DNA from: Bettongia penicillata ogilbyi
Lineage: Eukaryota; Chordata; Mammalia; Diprotodontia; Potoroidae
Assembly (NCBI GenBank): GCA_023548195.1
Contig: JAJHZJ010000532.1
Location: 1,382,725 to 1,446,724, forward strand
Direction of reading: 5' to 3'
Length of the DNA stretch: 64,000 nt
Shown: piece after piece, positions 43,690-59,634 of the stretch
How positions within the stretch are numbered: the first letter of the stretch is position 1
Layout of the letters: each line of letters starts with the position of its first letter
Notes under the pieces: generated by a model
Told to the model about the DNA's origin: nothing
Seen by the model: only the letters and a program-made list of their open reading frames with translations
Databases searched by the model: none
Position numbers and translations under genes: made by a program

Positions 43690-45085
43690 TTATTTTATTT
43701 TCTCAAATACATTTAAGCAAAATATTTTAACATTCATTTTTTAAAAATTTTTGAGTGCTAAATTACTCCCTCTTATCTTCCTTCACCTCTCCTTGAGAAC
43801 GTAAGTAATTTGATACAGATTATAAACGTGTCATTATGTAAAACATTTCCATATTAGCCATGTTGCACAAGAAAACATGGACCAAAAAACCCCAAAATAA
43901 TAAAGGAAGTTAAGAAATATGCTTCAATCTGCATTCAGACTCCCATCATTTCTTCCTCTGGAGGTGGATATTATTTGTCATCTTAAATCTTGTCTTGGAT
44001 CATTGCATTGCTGAGAATAGCTACGTCATTCACAGCTACAATACAATAGTTACTATGTTACAATGTTACTATGTTACAATGTTCTCTTGGTTCTGCTCAT
44101 TTCACATTGCATCCATTCATGTAAGTCTTTCCAGGTTTTACTGAAAGCATCCTGCTTGTCATTTCTTATAGCACAATAGTATTCCATCATAATCATATAC
44201 CACAACTTGGTCAGTCATTCCCCAATTGATAGACATCCCATCAGTTTCCAATTCTTTGCTACCATTAAAAGGATTTCTATAAATATTTTTGTACATATAG
44301 ATCCTTTTCCTTTTTCTCTGATTTCTTTGGGACATAGACCTAGTAGTGGTATTAGTGGGTCAAAGGGTATGCACAGTTTTATAGCCCTTTAGACAGTCCC
44401 AAATTGTTCTCCAGAATGGTTGAATCACAATTCCGCCAATAGTACATTAGTATCCCTATTTTCCACATATCTCCAATATTTGTCATTTTGCTTTCTTGTC
44501 ATATTAGCCAATCTGATAGGTGTGAAGTGGTACCTCAGAGTTGTTTTAATTTGTATTTTTCTAATCAATAGTGATTTGAAGTTTTTTCCCAAGTGGTTAT
44601 AGATTACTTTGATTTCTTCTTCTGAAAATTGCCTGTACATATCCTTTGACCAATTATCAACTGGGGAATGACTTGTATTCTTATAAATTTGGTTCTGTTC
44701 TCTGCATATTTGAGAAATGAGATCCTTATCAGAGAAACTTGCTACAAAAATATTTTTTCTAATTTCCTGCTTTCTTTCTAACCTTGGTTTCATTGGTTTT
44801 GTTTGTGCAAACGCTTTTTAATTTGGTGTAATCAGAATTACTCATTTTACATCCTGTAATGCTCTCTATCTCTTGTTTGGTCAAAGTCTGACAGGACTTT
44901 AGTCATAAGTCTGAAAGGAAAAATATATTGTATGTTCCCCTAATTTCCTTTTGATATTAATTATCCCCTATGTCTAAATCATGTACCTATTTTGACCTCA
45001 GCTTGGTATACATTGTGAGATGCTGGTCTATACCTAGTTTCTACCAAACTCCTTTCCATTTTTTCCCAGCAATTTTTGTCAAATA
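43690..45085 (-). mobile_element. L1 3' fragment
   Basis: Minus-strand L1 from ORF2 (near 45085, reverse of CAATTTTTGTCAAATAATAA) through the C-terminal block about 44260-44110 and a 3'UTR to about 43690. An open stretch (44793-44425) reads WSKDMYRQFSEEEIKVIYNH and ITPIRLANMTRKQNDKYWRY, a conserved ORF2 segment also seen in the 46-47.8 kb copy. It is 5' truncated and broken. Confidence 0.85.
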
Positions 45086-45174
45086 ATAATTTCAAAGATA
45101 AATAATTTTCTTGAAATTAAAAAATCAGCCTTTTAAATTATCTACTATTATATTCTAAACTTTACAATATTTAA

Positions 45175-45430
45175 AGTATTTAACACAGTGCCTGAGACAC
45201 AGTAGATGCTTAATAAATGCTCATTGGTTGACTGATTGATTAAAGCATTATAATTTATCTACAGAAAAGGAATTTAAAGTGTCATTATAGATATAATAGG
45301 TATAATTTATTTATTGATTAATTCCAACAGATGTCAACTCAACAAGTTCCACACACTGGGCACTGGGAAGACAAAGATATCTAAAGTAGTTCTTACCCTC
45401 AAACAGCTTAAAATCTGGTTTGGAAAGTAT
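45175..45430. repeat. L2 tail fragments, both orientations
   Basis: About 45180-45238 is a forward tail (AACACAGTGCCTGAGACACA, GCTTAATAAATGC). About 45318-45425 is a reverse piece (CTGGGCACTGGGAAGACAAA, ACCCTCAAACAGCTTAAAAT). Confidence 0.6.
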
Positions 45431-45443
45431 CATGTGTATATGT

Positions 45444-45491
<48 letters not shown>

Positions 45492-45492
45492 T
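45444..45492. repeat. (AC)n(AT)n microsatellite
   Basis: About 11 AC units pass directly into about 13 AT units. Confidence 0.95.
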
Positions 45493-45927
45493 ACTACAAT
45501 ACAGAACCTAAAAGACTACAATTTAGACGATATTTCATAATTTCCATTGGTATAGTGTCATATATAGCTAATTAAGTTCTGAACATTTTATTTCTAATTT
45601 TGTTTTAAAATTTCTCTTTGTCAATTACTATTACATCTACTATAAAAAGTAACATTAAAAATTGCTACTATTGTTCAAAAGAAGAAAGTACAACTGGTAA
45701 GGATGAACTGGAGAGGTCATAGAAGGTATGGCATTTAAAATGGGTCATAAAGAATGGAGGACATTTTAAATATTTAAAATTTAAATAGAGAAATGATGTG
45801 TGTATGTATACATTTCACTCAGGGGAATTTGATCTCTTTCTAGGGAAGGTAAAATATATTCAAATTTTATCAGCATAGAGATGATCAGTAAATGTAAATG
45901 TACAGTGGGTAAAGAGGAAGGCTGTCT

Positions 45928-47800
45928 AACTATAAAATATTTGGGAGTCTACCTGCCAAAACAAACCCAGGGACTATATGAACACAGCTACAAAACACTT
46001 TTCACACAAAGTCATATCTAAGTAAGTGGAAAAACATCATAAAAGTGACAATTCTATCTAAATTAATTTACTTATTCAGTGCCATGCCAATCAAGCAATC
46101 AGATAATTATTTTGTAGAGCTAGAAAAAATAATATCAAAATTCATCCAGAAGAACAAAAGGTCCAGAATATCAATGGAACTAATTAAAAGAAATGCTAGG
46201 GAAAGTGGCCTAGCCTGACCAGGTCTCAAATTGTATTCTAAAGCAGCAGTTATCAAAACCACTTGGTACTGGCTAGGAAACAGATGGGTAGACCAGTGAA
46301 ATAGGTTAGGCACCCAAGACACAGTAGTCAATGAATATAGCAGTCTACTGTTTGATAAATCCATGGACCCCAGTTTCTGGGATAAGAACTCACTGTTCAA
46401 CAAAAATTGCTGGGAAAATTGTAACAATGAGGCAGAAGCTGGGCATAGACCAATGCCTGACACTGTACACAGAATTAACTCCAAATGGGTACATGATCTA
46501 CATATAAAGATTGATACTGCAAACAAATTAGTGGAGCAAGGAATCGTGTATTTATCAGATTTATGGAGATTTATTGACCAAACAAGAGATAGAAAACATG
46601 AAATGCAAAGTGGGTAATTTTGATTACATTAAATTGAAAAGTTTTTGCAAAACAAACCCAATGCAACCAAGATTAGGAAGGAAGCAGAAAACTGGGAAAG
46701 AATTTTTGCAATTAGTATTTCTAATAAAGGCCTCATTTCTAAAATATATAGAGAACTGAGTCAAATGTACAAGAATACAAGTCATTCCCCAATTGATAAA
46801 TGGTCAAAGGATATGAACAGGCAGTTTTCAGAGAAAGAAATCAAAGCTATCTATAGTCAATGAAAAAATGCTCTAAATCACTATTGATTAGAGAGAGATG
46901 CCAATCAAAACAATTCTGAGGTACCACATCACACCTATCAGATTGGCTAAAATGACAAAACAGGATGATGATAAATGTTGGAGAAGATATGGGAGAGTTG
47001 GAACACTAATTCATTGTTGGTGGAGCTGTGAGCTGATCCAACCATTGTGGAGAGCAATTTGGAACTATGCCAAAAGGGCTACAAAAATGTGCATACCCTT
47101 TGACCCAGCAACATAGCTTCTAGGACTGTACCCTCAAGACATCATAAAAATGGGAAAGAGTCCCACATGTACAAAAATATTTAGAGTAGTTCTCTTTGTG
47201 GTGGCCAAGAACTGGAAATCAAGGGGATGCCCATTAATTGGGGAATGGCTGAATGAGTGTATGAATGTATGAATGGAATGGAATGCTATTGCCCTATGAG
47301 AAAGAATGAACAGGAAGATTTCAGAGAAGACTGGAAAGACTTGTATGATCTGATGCTGAGTGAAAGGAGCAGAGTCAGGAGAACTTTGTACACAGCAACA
47401 ACCACAGTGTGTGAGGATTTTTTCTGGAGATTTAGAACTTCATTGCAATGCCAGGACTTAAAAAAAATTCACAGTGGTCTCTTAAGGCAAAATGCCTTCC
47501 ACATCCAGAGAAAGAACTATGGAATTCAGTTGCGGAATGTAGCAGATCATTTTCTTTTGTATTATGTTTTGGTTTGTTTTATGAATTCTCCCATTCATTT
47601 TAATTCTTCTGTGCAACATGACTAAGGTGAAAATGTATTTAAAAGGAATGTATGTGTATAATCTATATAAAATTGTATGCTGTCTTGGGGAGGGAGGGGG
47701 GAAAAGGAAGAAGGAGATGGAAAAATCTCAGTTATATGGAAGTGATTGTAGAACACTGAAAACAAAATTTAAAAAAAAAACAAAAAAAGAGAAAAAATAC
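45928..47800 (+). mobile_element. L1 3' portion with 17-bp TSD
   Basis: A 5'-truncated L1 of about 1.87 kb. It starts in ORF2 after the RT core (AATATTTGGGAGTCTACCTG), passes conserved segments (WSKDMNRQFSEKEIKAIYSQ; TPIRLAKMTKQDDDKCW; HCWWSCELIQPLWRAIWNY), and ends with a 3'UTR and A-rich tail (47767-47800). The flanks AAAGAGGAAGGCTGTCT (45911-45927) and AAAGAAGAAGGCAGTCT (47801-47817) match at 15 of 17 positions. ORF2 is broken by several frame changes. It serves here as the cleanest template for judging which parts are missing in copy C. Confidence 0.88.
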
Positions 47801-47819
47801 AAAGAAGAAGGCAGTCTTA

Positions 47820-48262
47820 GCAGTACCACGTACTTCAGCTGCACTGCCCAATTTGATTAAGCATTATTTTATTATTTTATTTTCTTCTCTTAAAACTAAA
47901 GGTTTTAAAAATGTGACCAGAGGCTTCTAGTTGGTTCCTGTGGTCTCTATTATTAGGGGCTGTGTTGAATATAGATTGATATTTTACCAGAAAGAGCTAC
48001 CCACTCAGAAAGTTTTAAACTTTCTTGAACTTATTACATGAGATGATTTGTCTTTCCTTCCCAATAGCTTCTATGGTAGTTATATACACATGGATTGTAC
48101 ATATGTACATGGCTAGGTGATCCTGAAATTTTATCTCAAGTCCCTACTTGCTATTTGTTTTGTATTTCTTTCTCTGACCATAGGTGATTGATTGTGTAGC
48201 AACATTGGTGTGGATACTTCTAGCCTTAATAAAAGTTAGGATTGTGAGGACCTCAGAGAAAC
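47820..48262. other. No recognised feature
   Basis: Unassigned intergenic sequence. Confidence 0.4.
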
Positions 48263-48264
48263 TC

Positions 48265-48344
48265 TAGTTCAGTCTCCTTATTTCACAGATAAGGAAACCA
48301 AGCCCTACAAAAGTTAAATGACTTGCCCAGTGTCAACTAGGTAG
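48265..48344 (-). repeat. MIR/THER SINE fragment
   Basis: TTATTTCACAGATAAGGAAA and AAATGACTTGCCCAGTGTCA are the reverse complement of the SINE core. It is cut at the LTR boundary. Confidence 0.65.
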
Positions 48345-49030
48345 TGTAAACTGAGGCAAACACTCTCTTGAGGGAATTTAGATCTCTCTCCTTCCCTCAA
48401 AGGGGAAGACTCCTGGAGAACACAAAGGTCATTTCTCAAGATTTAAATTCCTTTTTTCCCTAAAAGGGAAGAAAACCAGAGGAAGACAATGTCTGTTAAA
48501 TTAAAGAAAGGTTTTTATTAACCAGGGAAAATAACACACGTATGGGTACTTTCCAGCCTGTGCTAAACAGGATGCCAGGTAAGGAGGGGAAGAGTTTATA
48601 TACTGTTAAAACAAAGGAAGGTAAGGAATTTGAGAGGGAATGAGGGCTTAGAAGGGAATGAGTCAGTGGACCCCATTCACAAGGGGAAGGTAGTGAGGAA
48701 TTCCAGGTGTCGAGGCTATGGCCCTTTGATACATGAATCAGAAGGCATCCTTGGTGATAAGCAGTTCATAGTTCCAGGCTTCATCAGCTGATGTCTCCAA
48801 AAGCAAGGTAATTCCAAGAGCCCCATAACCAAAGGTAGGAAAGTCGCTGAAGATAAGGTTTTCTCCAAAAACCCCATAAAACAGGATATATCTATAGCCT
48901 CAAAACCTGCAGTAGGAAAGTCTCTGAAGATAGGGATGTTTTTTGAAGGTCCATAAATCACAAAATGGCTCAGGGTCAGTTTCAAAGCTGGTATGATCTC
49001 AATGGTCTTTGGAGTTGCTGATTTTCTACA
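48345..49030 (-). mobile_element. Probable solo LTR
   Basis: A 686-bp unit beginning TG and ending CA. Read on the minus strand, it has a TTAATAAAAACC poly(A)-signal region near 48517 and ends with a purine-poor U5. A short motif, GTAGGAAAGTC, occurs twice internally (about 48834 and 48909). No clear target duplication was found, so the boundaries are inferred from the terminal dinucleotides and the SINE break on the left. No internal viral genes are present. Confidence 0.45.
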
Positions 49031-49239
49031 CATTCAGTTAAGTTTGCTCTTGGTCACTGACATACCAAATGATGGTTGGTATGTCAAGCAATTATGTTTG
49101 TTAGCCAATACATCAAGTCTTCATACAGCTCCTCTTGGTTACCTGGATAACTGCAGGCTCAAACAAGTCAAGGTAGGTAGTATACTCACTTACAGATGCA
49201 CTCCCACAGTAGTAAGTGACAGTGGTCAAACCAAGTCAA

Positions 49240-49515
49240 CAAATCAAGTCAACAAACATTTATTCAGTGCCTGCTGTGTGCCAGGCACTATTCTAAGCAC
49301 AAGGGATACAAAGAAAGCAAAAAGTAGCGCATGTTCTCAAGGAATTGAGGAGATAACATGCAAGCAAAGAACCAGGTACAAATGAGATGCATATGAGATA
49401 AATTGGAGATTATCTCAGAGGAAAGAACCTAAGGTTTGTTGCAGAAGTGATACTTCAGCAGAGACGTGAAGGAAGCCAGAGAAGTCAAGAGGTAAAGATG
49501 AGGAGGGAGAAACTT
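49240..49515 (-). repeat. L2 3' region
   Basis: CATTTATTCAGTGCCTGCTG, GGATACAAAGAAAGC, CTCAAGGAATTGAGGAG and GAAGGAAGCCAGAGAAGTC are the reverse complement of the L2 3' end. Confidence 0.8.
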
Positions 49516-50164
49516 CCAGTCATTTGAACTCTTATTTTCTAACTACAAAGATGGGTTTTTCCTCTATTGTATCATGTTGCCCCTTCTGCCTATGCTATTT
49601 CTATGAAAATACAATTCTTTACCTTTTTAAAAAAGGTTATTTTAACTGGTTTATTCTTTCTTTTTTATATGTTCTTCAATACTTCAAAAGACTTTTTCCT
49701 TAATACATATTAAAATTTATGGCAGGGTAAACAAATCTTTAGTTGCTATCATACATTCTAATACTTGGGCTAAATCCCTGCTAATGATGTATATAAGGAT
49801 GCTTGCTCCTTGGAATTTTGTAACTGTAAGCACTGTCCTTCCTCATCCATTCCTGTAAATGAATCAATGAATCAACATTTCAAATATTGATCTATGGAAA
49901 TTCACCGAATCAAGCGCCTTATCCATACTGGACACAAATAATAGATACTATATCAGCTAGATTATTTATCAATTGTGAGCTTGCCTGGAAATTTATCCAC
50001 CATTAAAAATACTGGAAAATGTGATCTGAATTTTAATTCAAAAGAACAGAAACATTTCTTCTTTTTTTTCTGTTTCTCTTTTGGCCAGTAACCTTGAGGG
50101 ACTTCACCCGCCAGTTTGATTTTTTTTTTTTTTACTAAAGGGGTCATCCCTTGACTCACTTCTT
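49516..50164. other. No recognised feature
   Basis: Unassigned, with a T run near 50121-50134. Confidence 0.4.
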
Positions 50165-50440
50165 AAAGAGGTCTATTCACTGAATGGGCATTATCTCACT
50201 CAAAGTAAGAACCTGAAAAGACCTTAGCCCAAAAATCCAGGGTCTCCCATGGCATCCTGGGTCACCTCCAGTCATCCTGATGAATATCAACCACTGGATC
50301 CAGATGACTCTGGAGGAGAAGTGAGACCTTGCTGGTGACCTCCCTCCCTCAAATCCAAGTCACCCACAAGTCATGTCGTCATTCCCTGATGTCATGGTCC
50401 TCTTCGAGAACAAAGGACAGATACATACAACAACAACAAT
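50165..50440 (+). repeat. RTE-tailed SINE-like repeat
   Basis: TATTCACTGAATGGGCATTA, GGCATCCTGGGTCACCTCCA, CACTGGATCCAGATGACTCT and tail TGATGTCATGGTCCTCTTCG. Same family and extent as the minus-strand copy at 8605-8885. Confidence 0.8.
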
Positions 50441-50449
50441 AGAAATTCA

Positions 50450-50800
50450 CCAAATTACTCTAATTAGATTCCACCTCTTACCTCTCCCATGTGCTCCCTT
50501 ATTTTCACTCGCATGACTGCCATCTTGGTTTAAATCCTTATCATCTCTTGCCTTGACTAGTGAAAGAGTTTACTAGTTAGTCCCCTTGCCTCAAGTCTCT
50601 CCTTTCACCAAGGCACCCCCATAGAGCTGACCTAAAGCTGGTCAGGCCTTCCACTCCTCTCCTCAAGTGTTCCTTGAGGCCTGGAACTATTTTGTTTTAA
50701 TTTTTGTCTCTCTTTAATTTTAGTTTTTGTTTTAATTTTTTACACAATTTCTGACACATAGGAGCTTAACAAAGGTTTGTTGATTGGTTGATTATTCAAG
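50450..50800 (+). repeat. L2 3' region
   Basis: TCATCTCTTGCCTTGACTAG, CCTTGCCTCAAGTCTCTC and CCTTCCACTCCTCTCC are followed by a degraded end AGGAGCTTAACAAAGGTTTG. Confidence 0.75.
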
Positions 50801-51039
50801 CACAAGTGCATATCTGTATACCTGTGTGCATATCTGTATTCACAATACCCTTTAATAGCCAGTGGTGTTTTCCTGTACCAAAAGGACTCAAGAGTTAAGG
50901 GGTCAGTGGTAGCTATTTGAGTAAAAGACAATTGTCATTCATTGTCTATAGACAAGGACCACTTGAGTGAAGTACAATCCTTGGGTGATGACTCAAGTTC
51001 TTTTTTGATGATGTGGCCCTTCTACAGCAAGACTCATAG

Positions 51040-51130
51040 GATCATAGATTTATGACTAGAAAAAAACCTTAGAAACCATTAAGTACAAACTCCTCATTGT
51101 ATAGATGGGGAAACCCAGGTACAGAAAGGT
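51040..51130 (-). repeat. THER/MIR SINE fragment
   Basis: GGATCATAGATTTATGACTA, then AAACTCCTCATTGTATAGAT and GGGGAAACCCAGG are the reverse complement of the THER1-like 3' region. Confidence 0.7.
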
Positions 51131-51317
51131 TGCTTGGAAACATTACCAGTTGCAGATACAAATAGGTAAGGTAGAAGTGATGATTCTTTTTATTTTGGGG
51201 AACCAGATTATACTTTAAAAAAATACAGATATAAGTTTATGAAGTACTCAGCACTGCCAGCCCCCCTTTTTTTGTCATTTAGCTGGAAGAACTACTTGGG
51301 TTGCTATGTCTGGGTGA

Positions 51318-51333
51318 GCCACTAGGTGGCATT
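51318..51333 (+). promoter_or_regulatory. CTCF-like motif
   Basis: GCCACTAGGTGGCATT matches the CTCF core (CCA-S-YAG-R-K-GGCR) at every core position. It lies outside any recognised SINE. Binding cannot be shown from sequence. Confidence 0.5.
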
Positions 51334-51339
51334 CTACAC

Positions 51340-52320
51340 TTAAGCTACCTGTTCTAGCATCCTTCTGATGGATGAACAAGGACCAAACATTCCGCTCTCC
51401 CTGAGTTAACTATCTCAATCATCCTGCACATGTGCAGATGCCTCTGGCCAGATCCAGACCTCTCAACTTTTATACCTCCATAATTGCCTTTATTCAGAGG
51501 TTTAAGTCTAGGGGTAAGTTTATTCTGACAATAACTCATAACTCACTTAGTTTGTTATGACTCTTCCTCAATGTTATTACAAAGATGGAGTCACTCCTTT
51601 CATACTTAAATTAAATTTCAAGCAAAAAATACAATTTAAAGATTCCCCAGATACCAGGGCCTCATTGTTCCCAGTAAGCTCTGCATTTTCAATTCTCCTC
51701 AGCTTTCTGCATTCTTTTTATCAATGAACCCAGAGATCTTTGTAGGGAAGTGTTTTTAAGTGGTTTACTTATCTCTGCATTGATCATAAGTTTCCCTTCC
51801 TGTGGAATGGCCACCTCAGTAAAAACAGATTTGAGTCATCAGCTAGAACTTCTGATACCAAAGTCACAGGATGAAAAAAAATTGACTAACCATGCTTCCA
51901 CTCCGAGCTCCACTTGCCTTCTATGTGTACTCATTGGTCAATAGTTTCCACTTCCTGACTGATAGATCAAAAGAATGACCTCTGACTAACAATTTATGCA
52001 GTAGGCTTCCCTCATCTTCTAGAATTATAGCTAAAAGTCTCAGATAAGAAGAATCCTCACAGTTACATTGGAAGTTTACCTCCTAGACAGAGAACAGAGA
52101 GTGGACCCCAGGATAAAGATACAAGAAGCACTGTCTTCGTCTTCTAAAAATAATATTGGAATTCAGCCTTTTGTAATCTCAGAAAACTCATTTTTGTGAT
52201 AGACTCATACTTCTGTGCTGCCTTGTACCTAAAAACATAGCAAGTGCAAGAGGAAGCAATTGTCTGCTCTTTAGCTGGATAGCAAGTACTACATATAAAT
52301 ACAGACACATATACTTATAT
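51340..52320. other. No recognised feature
   Basis: Unassigned intergenic sequence. Confidence 0.4.
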
Positions 52321-52326
52321 TCTTGT

Positions 52327-52367
52327 AATGATGATGATAATGATGATGATGATGATGATGATGATGC
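52327..52367. repeat. (GAT)n microsatellite
   Basis: About 13 ATG/GAT units with one interruption. It yields a serine run in a reverse frame that is not a gene. Confidence 0.95.
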
Positions 52368-52610
52368 TTCCATAATGCTTATTATTTCTTTGATTCATAT
52401 GACTGACCACACTATATGGTTCCACTGGAAAAGTAAATTATATGGCTCCTTCAACTCATGACATCTTTCTACGTGACTAAAATGTCATTTTGACTCAATA
52501 AGTGTAAAATTCTTAGCACATACCAAGAAAAAATTGAGACTGAAAGCTTTGAGCTTGAATGCAGAGATTATGTTGAATTGAAGGATAAAAGGGATTCCTA
52601 CAAATACAGT

Positions 52611-53210
52611 GAGTCCCTAAAGTCTTAGTGTATTTTAAAGCTTTAATAATTTTAGAAGGGCAAATGCTACAAACTTACAAAACTGTAATTTGAAAGTCTA
52701 ATTCAATTTCTTTAACTATTATTTGGTTTGTGAATTTTCAAAAAATAAAATGTTAATTTTAACAAGATAGGTTTCCCTATTATTATGTACTGCATATCTA
52801 ACAGTTTTTGGATAATATTTTTTCACACTGGTGTATTGGTAGATAAAGTCCTCTTATTTGTTTATCCCAGTCACTTGATCGATCATCTCCATTAGACTTT
52901 TCCTTGTGCGGTCACATGTGCATCAAAACCTCATTCTTTGATTAATCTTAAAACTAGGATTACAAATACATTCCTTTTAGTCACTGAGCAGCAGCTGATG
53001 GAAAGCTGTTTCTTTTTCTTTTTTTTTTTTTTACCACATTCAAAAATTGATGAAAGCAACAAATAGCACAGGACAGTGTTAAATTTGATGAGAAAATCAA
53101 TGTTTTTTAAATGTAAATAATAAACCTTTCAATTTTTTTTGTAAATTTGTAACATTTATGCTTCTGTAGTTGTTAAACCTTAAAACTGCACCCTTCCTTT
53201 TAGAGTACTC
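52611..53210 (+). mobile_element. Mariner-like element, internally deleted
   Basis: The left end, CCTAAAGTCTTAGTGTATTT, continues through AAAGCTTTAATAATTTTAGA. The right end (53140-53205) is its imperfect inverted copy (TTTGTAACATTTATGCTTC, TTAAAACTGCAC). Between them, around 52830-52960, the frame IFSHWCIGR...SLDRSSPLDFSLCGHM resembles the C-terminal catalytic region of mariner transposases (PPH...SPDLxPLDFFLWGH). Only part of the transposase remains, with stops. The element is about 600 bp and immobile. Confidence 0.6.
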
Positions 53211-53214
53211 TGTA

Positions 53215-54065
53215 CCTTTTTCTCCTTCAGACAAAACACACTGAGTATAAAGATATTCAGGAAATATGTGAAGAGACCTGTATCGTGAAATCAAAGCTTC
53301 GCGGAAGAACAGTCAGCTAAAGTCATTGAAGTAAAGCTGGCCATTGAAGCTTAGACTGGGTTAGCATCCCAGCCAGTGTGATGAAAGTGTTTCTACTGAT
53401 CAAAGAATCAAAGGTTGTTGTTGCTAGCAATCTAAGCAAAAAACAGCGCGGCATACGGACTTGCAGCCGTTATAAAGATGAGTTCTCACATGGCGACAGA
53501 AGAATTGGTAAAAACAAAACAAAACAAAACAAAACAAAACAAAAACCAACAAACCAAAAACCAAACCTCTATGTTCTGGTACTACAAGAAGGCAAGAAGC
53601 AACAGAACAAATAAAAAGTCTCAATACTCCATATTCCACAGCAACACTTTGGTTCAAATGCCACTGACCAGTAAAGTAGAGAAATGATAAATGCTCATGA
53701 AACGGACTGAAGATACGAATGCTTTTGCCAGTAGTATGTTATAACATAACTGGCTACTTATCTTTGAATTTGTGGGAAAGATTTAATGCTACTATTTATC
53801 AACAGTATTATTAGCTTCAAGTTATATAGTATATTTCAGATGAAAACAATATAATCATTAGAAATAACTTCATTCTTCAGCTAAGACTGGATGAAAAAAA
53901 TGATAGTTACTTAAATTTGAAGAGAAAAAAGCAAAAGAAACTGAAGGCATTGAAGAGCTACATTTAACAAAAATTCCAGAAGTGTTCCCTCATTATCAAA
54001 TGGATGACCAATGCCTGTGTCTCAAATGATTTTGAAGAAGAGATGACCATACATACATTTTCTGA
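53215..54065. other. Unassigned, with an (AAAAC)n tract
   Basis: An (AAAAC)n run occupies 53510-53546. The rest has no recognised feature. Confidence 0.45.
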
Positions 54066-54069
54066 GGGA

Positions 54070-57910
<3,841 letters not shown>

Positions 57911-57919
57911 CTTCTTGGT

Positions 57920-58600
57920 TTGAAGAACACTACCATCCTTTCAGATCCTTAGGCCTGCAATCTTGGGAGCATCCTCAAGCACTCACTCTACGTTAATACT
58001 CTGTTGCCAAAACTTGTTATTTCTACTTTTATAACAGTTCTCACAAATATCCTCTTCTTTACATTCACACAAGCACTCCCTAAGCGTAGATCCCTCATCA
58101 CCTCAGGCCTAGACTATGGCAGCAGCTTGCTTAATCTCTTAGCCTTGTCTCTCCCCACTTCAGTACATTCTCTACCCAAGGCATGGCTCTGATCATCTCA
58201 CCCTATATGTGATAAACTTCCGTGGTTCCCTATTACCTTCAGAATCAAATATAAAATCCTCTTTTGGCTTCTAAAGCCCTTTACAATGTGGTCCTTTCCT
58301 TCCTTTCCAGCCTTCCTACTTTTTACTCCTTTCTATTTACAGTCTTGCAATACTGGCCTTCCTCTTGTTCCTGTCCACAACACTCCATCTCTGGACATTT
58401 CACTGTCTATCGCCTATGCCTGAAATTTTTTCTTCATCATCGATGCTTCTTGATTTCCTTGACTTCCTTCAAAACTCAGCTCAAATCCTGGTATTTTTTT
58501 TTTGGAGCGGGGAGTCTTTCCAGGTCTACTTTTCTAGGCTAGGGATTTTCCTCTAAGATTGCATTCTATCTATTCTGTCCATAACTTACATGTACATTTC
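57920..58600 (+). repeat. L2 ORF2 C-terminal and 3' region
   Basis: CCTCAGGCCTAGACTATGGC, GCATGGCTCTGATCATCTCA, CTTTACAATGTGGTCC, and CAAAACTCAGCTCAAATCC are consecutive landmarks of the L2 C-terminal coding end and 3'UTR. Frames are broken. Confidence 0.8.
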
Positions 58601-58604
58601 ACTA

Positions 58605-58735
58605 TTCCAAGATCCAGTTTTTTCATCTACAAAATGGGACTGATAATACCTGTACTGAATGGTGATGAACCTTAAAGCGCTGTCCAACAGTGAGGAATAA
58701 GACTGGCAGGAGGAACGGTAACGGTTATTATCTTC
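58605..58735 (+). repeat. MIR-type SINE 3' half
   Basis: TTTTTTCATCTACAAAATGG, GATAATACCTGTACTGAATG and CCTTAAAGCGCTGTCCAACA. Confidence 0.65.
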
Positions 58736-59004
58736 TTGTCTTTAACCTGTTTAATGGAGTGCAGATCAGAACCACACTGGGACAAGTCACTATTTTAATT
58801 TTTTTATGTTTAGAGTTCTGCAGATTGTTGCATAGGTAGATAAAATAACCACTTTTTGAAACTGAATTAAAGTATTAGGATATTAGGTGATCTTCTATAG
58901 CCTTACTGATAATATACATGGCATCATTCCAGTTGTAAATAGGACAATGAAAATGAAATAATAATTATTACCATTCATCTCATTATTCTTATCTTTTATT
59001 ATAT

Positions 59005-59520
59005 TTGGTAATAAAGAAGTATTTAGTACGTACTTACTATGTGCCAGTCACTCTTCTAAGCACTGGAGATTCAAAGAAAGGAAAAAAAACATGGTGCCTG
59101 CCATGAAGGAACTTACAATCTAATGGGGAAGACAATATGTAAACAAATATATACAAAGCAAGCTGTATACAGAATAAGTAGGAGGTAATTCACAGAGATA
59201 TGCACTAGGATTAAGAGAGGTTGAAGAAGACATCCTGTAGAAGATGGGATTTTAGTTGGGACTTAGAGGAAGGCAGCAGTCAGAGCAGAGGAGGGAGAAT
59301 GTGGCAGGCATGGGGGACAGTGGAGAAAATACCCAAGGTACTCTATATTATTTTCTGGCTATTCTGATAATCCCACTTAACATATCCATGCCCACCTCAA
59401 ACAAATCTGTAAATCTTGTAATAGAAAGGACTCTATTATATATCTCCCTAGGTCCCTGGAACCTGGCACAGTGCTCCACATACAGAAGATACTCAAATAA
59501 GGTTAATGATGATGATGCCT
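59005..59520. repeat. L2 3' region (minus), then an L2 tail (plus)
   Basis: About 59025-59340 is reverse L2 (TACTATGTGCCAGTCACTCT, GGAACTTACAATCTAATGGG, GATGGGATTTTAGTTGGGAC, GTGGCAGGCATGGGGGACAG). About 59345-59515 is a forward tail (GGAACCTGGCACAGTGCTCC). Confidence 0.8.
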
Positions 59521-59634
59521 TAATGTGGAAAATAGAGAAAACTGGCAACCCTATTATAAAGTGACCTTCATAAGATTATAATTTTCTTATAATTTCAGGG
59601 CTAGAATCATAGAAGTTCAGGGCTGCAGCTATTA

